DNA of 64,000 bases from Microseira sp041929235 (GTDB lineage: Bacteria; Cyanobacteriota; Cyanobacteriia; Cyanobacteriales; Aerosakkonemataceae), in NCBI RefSeq assembly GCF_041929235.1, contig NZ_JBHFNP010000315.1, positions 1-64,000 of the forward strand. Reading direction: 5' to 3'. The notes beneath the pieces are model-generated. The model ran no database searches and had not been told where the DNA came from. It worked only from the letters and a program-made list of their open reading frames with translations. Shown here one piece after another: positions 53,834-62,107 of the stretch (positions are counted from its first letter, which is position 1; each line of letters opens with the position of its first letter). The position numbers were made by a program, and so were the translations under genes.

Positions 53834-54190
53834 GCAAACAAACCGGGTTTCTCTGAAAAATCGTCGGAAATGTTTTAGGGACAAGGCATCCAAAATATTT
53901 TATAAAAAAAATATTTATAATTGCCCTGTCCCTACCGAGAAACCCGGTTTCTAGGATTGAGTTTTAGATGAAATATCTGCAAAACGCTAACATTGTCTGT
54001 AAAACCTGCTCCTACGACCCTATATCCTCGGCAGATAGGCGTAAATAACCAGAACAGCGAGAAACCGGGTTTCTTTAAGAAACCCGGTTTCTGAGGGCAC
54101 CCATCTGGCCTTTAACCCGTGCCTACTTGCTCTGTTGTCTTACCTTCGCAAAGTTGGAGCACCATCTACCTGGATGGAACGATCGTACCA

Positions 54191-54835
54191 ATGAATACAT
54201 TATCTTTCCCTTTAAAACTAAAAACTATTCATCCTTCCACGCAATCAATTTCTAAGCGATTGATTGATATTGTCGGTAGTTTAGTCGGATTGCTCATCCT
54301 AGCTTTGCTCTTTATTCCAATTGCCGTTGCTATAAAATTAGATAGTCCAGGTTCTATTTTATACAACCAAAAGCGCTACGGGCTTTATGGCAAACCTTTC
54401 AAAATTTGGAAATTCCGCACGATGGTGCAAAATGCGGATGCCCTCAAAGCTCTAATTCCTAACGAAGCCAAGGGGCTGATTTTTAAGAACCAAAAAGACC
54501 CCCGCGTGACGAGGGTAGGTCGATTTCTGCGTCAAACGAGTCTGGATGAATTTCCCCAATTTTGGCATGTTTTCAAGGGAGAAATGAGTTTAGTTGGCAC
54601 TCGTCCCCCCACCGCAGATGAAGTAATTCACTATAGCGATTATCACTGGCAGCGGTTAAACGTTAAACCCGGTATAACAGGCGAATGGCAGGTCAATGGT
54701 CGGTCGGCGGTGCAAGATTTTGAAGCGGTAGTCGCACTCGATCTGAGTTACCAACAAAAGTGGAGTATTTGGTACGATTGGGTAATTATTGCCAAAACAA
54801 TCTACGTAGTCCTAACGCGAATCGGTGCTTGCTAG
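54191..54835 (+). CDS. Undecaprenyl-phosphate sugar phosphotransferase (bacterial sugar transferase)
   Basis: A WcaJ/PglC-type membrane enzyme that transfers a sugar-1-phosphate from a nucleotide sugar to undecaprenyl phosphate, the first step of exopolysaccharide or O-antigen assembly. The single N-terminal re-entrant helix (SLVGLLILALLFIPIAVAI) is followed by KRYGLYGKPFKIWKFRTM, the catalytic DEFPQFWHVFKGEMSLVG-TRP region and PGITGEWQVNGR. I prefer the ATG at 54191; an in-frame GTG at 54119 would add 24 residues of no clear family match. No other polysaccharide genes are adjacent. Confidence 0.9.
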   Translation: MNTLSFPLKLKTIHPSTQSISKRLIDIVGSLVGLLILALLFIPIAVAIKLDSPGSILYNQKRYGLYGKPFKIWKFRTMVQNADALKALIPNEAKGLIFKNQKDPRVTRVGRFLRQTSLDEFPQFWHVFKGEMSLVGTRPPTADEVIHYSDYHWQRLNVKPGITGEWQVNGRSAVQDFEAVVALDLSYQQKWSIWYDWVIIAKTIYVVLTRIGAC

Positions 54836-54867
54836 CATGTTTTTATACCAAAAAAATCGTGAAAACC

Positions 54868-55030
54868 AAGAAACCGGGTTTGTTCAACAACACCTTCGCC
54901 ATTTCTTTGTAGGTTGGGTTGAGTGAAGCGAAACCCAACTTTTGCGTTGGGTTTCGTACCTCAACCCAACCTACAAAATAGTCCATTTTTCGGTTTGGCG
55001 AAGGTATTGTTCAAAAAAACGGGTTTCTTA
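54868..55030. repeat. Nested inverted repeats
   Basis: Outer arms: AAGAAACCGGGTTTGTTCAA with CACCTTCGCC on the left (54868-54900), and GGCGAAGGTATTGTTCAA with CGGGTTTCTT on the right (54997-55030). Inside them are 18-bp perfect arms TTTGTAGGTTGGGTTGAG (54906-54923) and CTCAACCCAACCTACAAA (54960-54977), and inside those GAAACCCAAC/GTTGGGTTTC. Three families are stacked in one gap. Confidence 0.8.
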
Positions 55031-55177
55031 GCAGGTGACGATTTTAACCACTCAAGTGCGGGACGGCGCCCAAGCGCCTACTACGAACGGTGCGGTCGCT
55101 ATGCATCTCAAAGTACGATTGGATCGGGGAAAGACTAGCGAAGCTCGCACCGCTGGCAAAGGGAACGGTAAACCATC

Positions 55178-56479
55178 GTGGCACAGGTTGTTCTAGAAAA
55201 CGTCTACAAAAGCTATTCCCCTCGTAAAGGGGAACGTGCAGTCATTCCAGTACAAGCAGAACCCCTCCTCCCACAAGGGGATGAAATAGCTGACGCATCT
55301 GACAAATCTTCCCCCTCATCTGGAAGTACCAACGTTTTACGCCGCATCAACTTGACTATCCACGATGGCGAATTTATGGTACTTGTAGGGCCATCTGGTT
55401 GCGGTAAAAGTACCCTACTGCGCTTAATTGCTGGGTTAGAAGAATTAACGGGCGGTAATATTTGGGTGGGCGAAGCTCTGGTCAATGACCTACCCCCCAA
55501 GGAACGGGATATCGCAATGGTGTTCCAAAACTACGCCCTCTATCCTCACATGACAGTTTATGACAATATTGCCTTTGGACTGCGACGCACGAGCAGGGGA
55601 GCTCTTGAGCAGGGGAGCAGAGGAGCAGAGGGGAAAGTTTCTCAGTTGGCAGAAAATATGTTGGTGGGAATGACGCGAAGTCTCCCGAAAGGTCTGCGCT
55701 ACATATCTGACCGAGAAAAAGCGATCCAAGAACGAGTGCGTGCTGTTGCACAATTATTGCAAATAGACTCGCTTTTACACCGCCTCCCCAAACAGCTATC
55801 TGGCGGACAAAAGCAGCGAGTGGCGTTGGGACGCGCGATCGCTCGCAATCCCCAAGTATTCTTAATGGATGAACCGCTTTCTAATTTAGATGCCAAACTC
55901 CGCGCCGAAACCCGCGCCCAAATTGTAAAATTACAGCGTCAGTTGGGTATCACAACCATCTACGTTACCCACGACCAAACCGAAGCTATGACAATGGGCG
56001 ATCGCATCGCTGTGATCAATCAAGGTCAAATTCAGCAAATTGCTCATCCTTTGGAATTATATAACCGCCCTGGGAACCAATTTGTCGCCCAATTCATCGG
56101 TTCGCCCCCAATGAACTTTATCCCCGTGCAGTTTCAAGCACCGCTTTTAATTACCCATCCCCTATTCCGCCTTACTTTACCCGATATTTGGGAACGAACG
56201 CTCAAAAAGTACGATGGGCGATCGCTAACCTTGGGTATCCGCCCCGAACACCTCAGCCTCAGCTTACCCGCCCCGAAAAATTTACCAGTTTTGGTAGAAC
56301 TGGTGGAAGCGCTTGGTAACGAAACTTATCTATCCGTCCGCTTGGGAGATACCCCCCTACAAGTCCGCATTCCCCCTGATCGCTTGGCGCGGATTGGCGA
56401 GCAACTTCTGCTCGCGATCGCACCCGCAAAAATCCACCTATTTGACCCCGAAACTGGCAGCGCCATCTTTGCCAAATAG
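55178..56479 (+). CDS. MalK/UgpC-family ABC transporter ATPase
   Basis: 433 residues of a carbohydrate-uptake ATPase: Walker A GPSGCGKST (71-79), signature LSGGQKQR (207-214), Walker B VFLMDEPLSNLDAK (227-240) and a C-terminal regulatory TOBE domain (LGIRPEHLSL). It probably energises one or more sugar or polyol importers whose permeases lie elsewhere. Two insertions are unusual: residues about 17-51 and about 138-178. The second is encoded by DNA rich in GAGCAGGGGAGCAGAGG-like repeats and splits the helical region before the signature motif. The start is GTG 55178. It may still fold, since the insert falls in a surface-exposed helical subdomain. Confidence 0.92.
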   Translation: MAQVVLENVYKSYSPRKGERAVIPVQAEPLLPQGDEIADASDKSSPSSGSTNVLRRINLTIHDGEFMVLVGPSGCGKSTLLRLIAGLEELTGGNIWVGEALVNDLPPKERDIAMVFQNYALYPHMTVYDNIAFGLRRTSRGALEQGSRGAEGKVSQLAENMLVGMTRSLPKGLRYISDREKAIQERVRAVAQLLQIDSLLHRLPKQLSGGQKQRVALGRAIARNPQVFLMDEPLSNLDAKLRAETRAQIVKLQRQLGITTIYVTHDQTEAMTMGDRIAVINQGQIQQIAHPLELYNRPGNQFVAQFIGSPPMNFIPVQFQAPLLITHPLFRLTLPDIWERTLKKYDGRSLTLGIRPEHLSLSLPAPKNLPVLVELVEALGNETYLSVRLGDTPLQVRIPPDRLARIGEQLLLAIAPAKIHLFDPETGSAIFAK

Positions 56480-56627
56480 ACTGGGACTGATAACTTTAGC
56501 CAAACCCTCCAATCATAAAATCTTCTAATCTTTCAACCAGATGACGCCGGGAGACAGGGAATTTTTCCACAACTCTCTCCGCCTCCCCCCGTCTCCCCCT
56601 CTCCCCGTCTCTTCATCCGCCGCTTTC

Positions 56628-56645
56628 GTTACATTTGTTTACATA
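56628..56645 (+). promoter_or_regulatory. HLR1 element (RpaB-type site) upstream of hli
   Basis: GTTACATTTGTTTACATA matches the high-light regulatory 1 consensus, two (G/T)TTACA(T/A)(T/A) half-sites separated by two bases, without mismatch. It lies 111 bases before the hli start codon. HLR1 is bound by RpaB in cyanobacteria. Confidence 0.75.
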
Positions 56646-56703
56646 GGCGGCGGGAAACTTGCGCCTATCTCAAAACAGATAGTTGCACTTTTGCCAAGTT
56701 TCA

Positions 56704-56731
56704 GTTACACTAATTTACAGACAGTTACAAA
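56704..56731 (+). promoter_or_regulatory. Three HLR1 half-sites at 10-bp spacing
   Basis: GTTACACT-AA-TTTACAGA-CA-GTTACAAA: three half-sites in phase, the last perfect and the others with one mismatch each. It lies 25 bases before hli, probably over or beside the transcription start, a position where RpaB would repress in low light. Confidence 0.6.
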
Positions 56732-56755
56732 TCTTCACTAAACGGAGTTCGGACA

Positions 56756-56908
56756 ATGCAAGGTCAAAATCCCAACGAAGCAAAGTTTGGTTTTACTCCC
56801 CAAGCCGAAAATTTGAACGGGCGTCTTGCCATGATCGGCTTTGCTGCTGCTTTGATTATCGAACTCGTTAGCGGTCAAGGCGTGCTGCACTTCTGGGGTT
56901 TGATGTAA
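56756..56908 (+). CDS. hli: High-light-inducible one-helix chlorophyll-binding protein
   Basis: 50 residues, ATG 56756 after CGGAGTTCGGACA. It contains the chlorophyll-binding signature of the LHC superfamily, ENLNGRLAMIGFAAALI (about residues 18-34), and a hydrophobic C-terminus HFWGLM. Hli proteins bind chlorophyll and carotenoid in thylakoids, protecting photosystem assembly under high light. Two HLR1-type site groups upstream fit light-stress control, and an intrinsic terminator follows. Too short for many gene finders, but the family match is clear. Confidence 0.95.
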   Translation: MQGQNPNEAKFGFTPQAENLNGRLAMIGFAAALIIELVSGQGVLHFWGLM

Positions 56909-56950
56909 TCTGCCCGTTTTAACAACCTCTGGCAACCTCAAATTAATTAA

Positions 56951-56981
56951 TGGGAGTTCGCTGAAGAACTCCCAATTTTTT
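56951..56981 (+). terminator. Intrinsic terminator of hli
   Basis: GGGAGTTC (56952-56959) and GAACTCCC (56966-56973) form a perfect 8-bp stem followed by AATTTTTT. Confidence 0.85.
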
Positions 56982-57046
56982 GGTTATAAGCTACAGCAGA
57001 AACCCGGTTTTTTGGAAAAACCGGGTTTCTGGAGCCAAACTATGAT

Positions 57047-57077
57047 AAAAAACCCCGATAACTCTTGAAATCGGGGT
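57047..57077 (-). terminator. Intrinsic terminator of sigA
   Basis: On the minus strand ACCCCGAT (57070-57077) pairs with ATCGGGGT (57052-57059), followed by TTTTT. It lies 25 bases after the sigA stop. An AAACCCGGTTTTTT repeat separates it from the hli terminator. Confidence 0.85.
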
Positions 57078-57101
57078 CTAAATCTGGTAAAATCTAAATT
57101 C

Positions 57102-58223
57102 TTAGCGGATATATTCCTTAAGAATGCTATTGCGATTGGGATGTCGCAGCTTGCGAAGTGCTTTAGCTTCGATTTGGCGGATGCGTTCGCGGGTGACGTT
57201 GAAGATTTGACCGATTTCTTCTAAGGTTTTCATTCGACCGTCATCCAATCCGTAACGCAGTCGCAGTACGTCGCGTTCGCGAGGACTCAGGGTATCGAGG
57301 ACGCTTTCTAAATCTTCTCTCAGTAGATTTTTAGAGACTTGATCTTCAGGCGTTTCCCCATCCGACTCAATAAAATCGCCCAATCGGGAGTCTTCCTCTT
57401 TACCGATGGGCGTTTCTAAAGAAATAGGCAGCTGAGCGGATTTAGCAATGAATCGCAGCTTCTCGATCGTCATTTCCATGCGAGTGGCGATTTCTTCTTC
57501 AGTTGGTTTGCGTCCCATTTCTTGGGAGAGCAACTTGGTAGTTTTCTTGATGCGGGAAATCGTTTCGTACAGGTGAACGGGTAGGCGAATCGTGCGAGAC
57601 TGGTCTGCGATCGCTCGCGTAATTGCCTGCCGAATCCACCAAGTTGCGTAGGTGGAAAACTTATAGCCTTTTTCGTGGTCGAATTTTTCCGCCGCCCGAA
57701 TCAAACCCAGACTACCTTCTTGAATCAGGTCTTGGAAAGACAATCCCCGATTCATGTACTTCTTAGCAATTGAAACGACCAAGCGCAGGTTGGATTGAAC
57801 CATTTTATCCTTCGCCCGCCGACCCAGATGGAGGCGATGACGAAACGCGGGCAAGGCCATATTGACAGCTTGGGCCCATTCACTATCCTTTGGTTCTCGC
57901 TCCAAATGCTCGAACAATCGTTCTCGGATTCGCTCTAATTCCAGTAAATCGGCTATTTTGCGTGCTAGTTCAATTTCTTCATCTGCCCGCAACAGTCGAA
58001 TCCGACCAATTTCCTGCAAGTAGAGGCGAATCGAGTCCTCGGTATAGTGCTTTTTCTTAGCTTGCGTTCGACGACGGGTAGAACGACCCTTACCAGGCTT
58101 CTCGTCGTCTTCCTCAGCTGAAACCTCTAAAAACTCATCTTGTTCTACCTCTTCTTCGATTAAAAAATCAAAGTCGGCTTCAGGTTGAACAAGGGTTTCG
58201 AGTACGTTGTTAGCCTGGTTCAT
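57102..58223 (-). CDS. sigA: Principal RNA polymerase sigma factor SigA (RpoD)
   Basis: 373 residues. Region 1.2 (DSIRLYLQEIGRIRLLRADE), region 2 (AKDKMVQSNLRLVVSIAKKY, then GLSFQDLIQEGSLGLIRAAE, and YKFSTYATWWIRQAITRAIA), region 3 and region 4.2 (TLEEIGQIFNVTRERIRQIE) are all present, as in group 1 sigma factors. The acidic then basic N-terminal part (EEEVEQDEFLEVSAEEDDE; STRRRTQAKKKHY) is typical of cyanobacterial SigA. I chose ATG 58223 (MNQANNVLETLVQP), with GAGGAA seven bases upstream, over the ATG at 58256. It has its own terminator. The long upstream region carries an omegaRNA-like scaffold in the same direction. Confidence 0.95.
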   Translation of the reverse strand: MNQANNVLETLVQPEADFDFLIEEEVEQDEFLEVSAEEDDEKPGKGRSTRRRTQAKKKHYTEDSIRLYLQEIGRIRLLRADEEIELARKIADLLELERIRERLFEHLEREPKDSEWAQAVNMALPAFRHRLHLGRRAKDKMVQSNLRLVVSIAKKYMNRGLSFQDLIQEGSLGLIRAAEKFDHEKGYKFSTYATWWIRQAITRAIADQSRTIRLPVHLYETISRIKKTTKLLSQEMGRKPTEEEIATRMEMTIEKLRFIAKSAQLPISLETPIGKEEDSRLGDFIESDGETPEDQVSKNLLREDLESVLDTLSPRERDVLRLRYGLDDGRMKTLEEIGQIFNVTRERIRQIEAKALRKLRHPNRNSILKEYIR

Positions 58224-58950
58224 GCCGCGTTCCTCATGCTCCTTTTGGGTTAACAAATCAACAACAACTAGATAGGGTGATGCCTTGCTTTTCCAACGAC
58301 TTAGCTAGTCCGAGCGCTGACAAGCATTTAACACTTTAGCAATTATTGACTAACTAGGGTAAATACACCTCGCTTCCAATTGTCAAAGTTAAATCTGATG
58401 GAAGCTAGGTTTTGCAAAGACTTTCCGATTGTAGCCTTTCTGACAAAAATTGCACGCTGGCAACTTCATTTTTCCATGCAGTTTTTTCTTGCTGTCTATC
58501 CGAACTTTGAATGTCACGTAAAGTTGGGTTTAGCTTGAACGAGCTTGGGCATCTAAATGCCAAAGCTTGGGTTCAGTAAAGCTGCTGGAGCGTTGAACCG
58601 GCGTTTTCTTGGCATGTTTTTTGATACTTTTGCATTACCCTCCCATTGCTGGGGGTCTGTTGGACAGTAACGGGTCAGTTTTTGCCGGAAGAGTTGCGAC
58701 TAAGGCGGAAACAATTTCTGCACCCATATTTAGCTGATTTCCTTGATTCAATTGATTGCTATTGTTTTGAGCCTACCGTCAAAGCTGATTCAGTTTGCTA
58801 GCCGATGACTCCCCGCTCTTGAGGAGCGATCGCACCTCATACAACCTATAAGCCCCTTCAGCCCCTGTTTTCTATACATGGGGCTTGCCGAGGGGCAGAG
58901 TAATTTATTCCCCTGCCCACTCCTGGCTTAAATTCCGTTGCCGGAAAACA

Positions 58951-59094
58951 CCCTTTCGGGGTAAAGTTTGCCTCGACTTTGTTTATATCCGGTACTTTCC
59001 CAACGACACTCGTTTATTCTCCTTACGCCTGTTTAATCGTTCGGTTCTAGGGCAAGGGACTGGCAAGCATCCCAAGGTAGGAACTTAAACTCTT
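58951..59094 (-). ncRNA. Orphan omegaRNA (HEARO)-like scaffold without a nuclease gene
   Basis: Sequence blocks match the iscB omegaRNA in order and spacing (plus-strand positions): the CCCTTTCGGGGTAA..CCTCG block (58951-58975 against 29832-29856, 23 of 25 bases), CCTGTTTAATC (59028-59038 against 29910-29920, identical) and GACTGGCAAGCA (59058-59069 against GACTGGAAAGCA 29939-29950). Intervening distances differ by only one base. Stems are kept while their sequence changes: GTTTA/TAAAC replaces GTTTTGAG/CTCAAAAC, and AACGA/TCGTT replaces GTCAAAGA/TCTTTGAC. No frame follows on the minus strand, so it is not an iscB leader. The remaining gap (58257-58950 and 59095-59486) has no gene. Confidence 0.78.
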
Positions 59095-59486
59095 AATCTA
59101 AACCCAGGTTTTATCCTGATAGTCTGGTCAGGTGGAGTATCCTGCAATCCCCCCGATTTTATCCTTGGGGGAAAGCTCTCAACTATAGAACCCTGACAGC
59201 TAGCTGACTTTAGATCGAAGTTAGCTCCAATCCCAGCCATCTAACCCTATTTTTAGGTTAAGCTAATAGGTTTATGCCTGGATTGTCTTGACAAATAGCT
59301 GAACTCCTGTATGCCATTTTAATGAACCCTGGCGTCAGATGACAGCTATCAGCTTTGATAAATTAACATTTCTAATCGGTATTGCGAGTGAATAATCAGT
59401 TTTAGGTTATGGGTGATGGGTGATGGGCGAGCGGCACAATCGGCTTTGCCGCTTGACCTGTGACCTATCGACCTATCACGGTTGAC

Positions 59487-60170
59487 CTAATAAGTTTGTT
59501 GCCAAAGTTGCTCTACTGTAACAAATCTTTGGCCTTGATGTAACAAATTCTTGAGAATTTGGTCGGTTGTTTGCGGCACATCTTGCCCACCGCAAACTCC
59601 ATCGTGCAATACGATCAGCGAACCGTTCTGAACTTGGCGCAGAACCCGACTTAATACCACCTCAACGCCAGGACGCACCCAGTCTTCAGGGACAACGCTC
59701 CACATAACGGGGCGATAGTTCCACTGGTGCAACCATTTTAGGGTTTGGGGTGTAAAGATGCCATTTGGGGGTCGGACATCGCGCATTGATGCTCGGACAT
59801 ATTGTAAATCCAGGTGGCAGGCGCGAGCGATCGCGGCTTGGGTTTGTTCTAAACTTTGCTTCAGTTCTGCCTGGGTGAGAGTGGGAAAATTGCGATGATC
59901 CCAACCGTGCAACCCAATCTGGTGACCCCGAGCGTACACGGCTAATGCCACATCTGGGGCGCGACTGACGCAAGCACCCAACCAAAAAAAACTGGCTTTA
60001 ACCCCGTAGCGGTCTAATACTTCCAACAGTTGGGGAGTATATTCCGGGTGGGGACCATCATCAAACGTGAGCGCCACTTGTGGTTGTGTGTCAGTTCCGC
60101 ACCAAAGGCAGGTATTAAAAGTCGGTTTGAGAATTCGGTACAAAATTGGATAAAGCGGAGCCAGTTGCAT
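59487..60170 (-). CDS. NodB-type polysaccharide deacetylase
   Basis: 227 residues of a metal-dependent carbohydrate deacetylase (CE4). Motif 1 is LTFDDGPH with D37 and D38, motif 2 LHGWDHRN with H88 and H92, motif 3 VRPPNG, and motif 5 SLIVLHDG. It has a short hydrophobic N-terminus but no clear cleavable signal, so it may be membrane-associated or cytoplasmic. Likely substrates are N-acetylated sugars of peptidoglycan or exopolysaccharide. No ribosome site is visible; a TAGATTT tandem repeat lies upstream. It probably forms a unit with the two genes upstream. Confidence 0.9.
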   Translation of the reverse strand: MQLAPLYPILYRILKPTFNTCLWCGTDTQPQVALTFDDGPHPEYTPQLLEVLDRYGVKASFFWLGACVSRAPDVALAVYARGHQIGLHGWDHRNFPTLTQAELKQSLEQTQAAIARACHLDLQYVRASMRDVRPPNGIFTPQTLKWLHQWNYRPVMWSVVPEDWVRPGVEVVLSRVLRQVQNGSLIVLHDGVCGGQDVPQTTDQILKNLLHQGQRFVTVEQLWQQTY

Positions 60171-60240
60171 GGAATTTTAGATTTTAGATTTTAGATTTTA
60201 GATTTGGGAAATTCATGCTCCTAATCTGGCTGTAGGGAAT

Positions 60241-61014
60241 TTAGCCACAGTCAACGTTGACAGCAGACCGTTTAACGGTATTTGGCATCGATAAAGATGG
60301 ATTGCCTGCGCTGAGCTGTTTGACGCCTTCTAAAGCCTGCAAGCCAGCGCTCAGGGCATCTTTGACGAGGGGTTCCGACTCCCGTTCGAGCATCAGACGA
60401 AAGTAATCCGCGAGACTTCGCTCTTTAGCCAGATCAAACTTACCCTTAGTTGCCAACCGCACTAGCCGCCTCACCGCAATCAGGCGCTTGATGGGTTTTG
60501 CATCAGTCAAATCTGCAACCAGTGCATCAAACTGCGTTTCCTCTTGACTCAGTTTACCGGCGATCAGTTGCCAAATTAGTAGAACCAAGGTGAAGAGCGT
60601 TGTCACTCCTTGCAGCAGCACGCCGACAGCAATCCAAAAACTCTGGCTGTCAGAGCCAATCTGGACAGCCAGGTAAGTACTTAAACTAGCCAAACCGCCG
60701 CTCGCGACTGCTATCGTTAACTGGCGGTTTGGGTCACAGAGGAATTGGCGCAGCTTTAACCAATACAATTGCCAATCCCACTCTTGTAGACGATAGACGA
60801 ATATCATTGCCAGCACGCCTACCCCCATCACAAGCCACAGCTTCCAGAGCCAAAATAACAACAGCGTCGCCATCGTCAAACCCAACAGCCAAATTCCCAG
60901 TTTGCCAAAACTTTGGCTCGACAACGATTTGAGAGATCTACTTTTGAATTTTGGTAGCGACGAGCTTGGAGTGCTGTTAATAATTTCCTGCCACCAAAAC
61001 GAAGCTTGTGCCAC
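60241..61014 (-). CDS. Membrane protein with C-terminal armadillo-like helices
   Basis: 257 residues with about four membrane helices (about 38-58, 60-75, 97-118, 127-150), the first two in WLLGLTMATLLLFWLWKLWL and VLAMIFVYRL. A soluble C-terminal part of short amphipathic helices follows (AKPIKRLIAVRRLVRLATKG, then EPLVKDALSAGLQALE), like an armadillo/HEAT fold. Proteins of this type occur across cyanobacteria without an assigned function. No catalytic motif seen. It lies 70 bases upstream of the deacetylase gene. Confidence 0.75.
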   Translation of the reverse strand: MAQASFWWQEIINSTPSSSLPKFKSRSLKSLSSQSFGKLGIWLLGLTMATLLLFWLWKLWLVMGVGVLAMIFVYRLQEWDWQLYWLKLRQFLCDPNRQLTIAVASGGLASLSTYLAVQIGSDSQSFWIAVGVLLQGVTTLFTLVLLIWQLIAGKLSQEETQFDALVADLTDAKPIKRLIAVRRLVRLATKGKFDLAKERSLADYFRLMLERESEPLVKDALSAGLQALEGVKQLSAGNPSLSMPNTVKRSAVNVDCG

Positions 61015-61057
61015 GTTATAGTACCACCAACCCGTATATCTACGTTAATACAATAGC

Positions 61058-61639
61058 TTAGAACTCGAAGCTTAAATCATCTACGGTGAACTGACCATCA
61101 AACGCGCAGAAGGTAATCCGGTAGATGTTGGGCGCTTCTAGCAGCAGTTGCTTGTTAGGAGGAATGGGGGAATCAGTTCCAGCTAGATTGGGTTCGGAAA
61201 TTTCGACAGTAGCCAGTTGCTGGTTATCGCTGTTATAAGCAGATAGAACCAGTCGCTGCGAACTGGTGACAAACGCTTTGACCGAGCGAACCCAATGGGG
61301 AAAAGTGGCTTCCAGCCAACCATTTTTGGGCGCAGCCATCAACACTGTGGTGCCGGAGTGAGGCGGAAAAGCTGGGTTAGAAGGACGGATGGCGATGCAA
61401 TTGCGGAACGTCACTCCCCAGGGTTGAAACTGCCGATCTACGACTTCAAAACACTTTAGCTCTTCAAAACTCAACTGGACGCGGGTAGGACTGACAAGCA
61501 GATGGGATGGAATCGTTGCTTGATTTCGGCAAGGAAAAGCAACAAAGTCTGCTACGTTCATTGGCTCATCCATCCTTCTCTGCTTGGGTGCTGCTAAACT
61601 CACGATGCCATACCGATTACCACCAATCTGCTCGTTCAT
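61058..61639 (-). CDS. Conserved hypothetical protein, predicted beta-rich
   Basis: 193 residues, mostly alternating hydrophobic strands (VKAFVTSSQRLVLSAY, then LATVEISEPN) ending in ITFCAFDGQFTVDDLSFEF. That ending resembles the last strands of carbohydrate-binding or PEP-CTERM-type beta-sandwich domains. No signal peptide, so probably cytoplasmic, unless the start is wrong; ATG 61639 and ATG 61573 are both possible. Function unknown. It is 43 bases upstream of the armadillo-type gene, on the same strand. Confidence 0.7.
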   Translation of the reverse strand: MNEQIGGNRYGIVSLAAPKQRRMDEPMNVADFVAFPCRNQATIPSHLLVSPTRVQLSFEELKCFEVVDRQFQPWGVTFRNCIAIRPSNPAFPPHSGTTVLMAAPKNGWLEATFPHWVRSVKAFVTSSQRLVLSAYNSDNQQLATVEISEPNLAGTDSPIPPNKQLLLEAPNIYRITFCAFDGQFTVDDLSFEF

Positions 61640-62107
61640 ACGACGTTATTTATACATTACTCTAAAAAGCGAATTAAGTGTTACCCATTTAATTACAACG
61701 CAAAAAAACACTACAAACGGCTAAATATCGCCAAACTTTTCGGCGATGGCATTGCTTGACTTTAAGGTTACTTGAGTATAAATTAGCTTACTTCACATAG
61801 ATTAACACGAAAAAACCCGGTGAGGGGTCAGACCCATCACCCAGCTAATAGTGGCGAAAATGCAAGGCACGCGGTCGTTGTATCGTGAGATGGGGGCGCT
61901 AAGGGAGAGAAAAAATTACTGGAATCTTTAAAAAAATCGACTTTCATTAATATCTGCTTTAAGGAGAGCGCTTGTGGTGATTCTGGGAATCCGTTAGATC
62001 GATCTACAGGGTTCGCGTCTCGCTCTGCGGCTGAAAAAATCAACCCAAGGCCAGAAGACAGCAGCAACAACTATCATGGATGCTAAAAATAGCGTTCTGG
62101 TTTGTCC

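Noticed and set aside
58885..59088. A 67-residue plus-strand frame upstream of sigA
   Set aside because: It lies opposite the omegaRNA-like scaffold, has no ribosome site and no protein similarity that I recognise.
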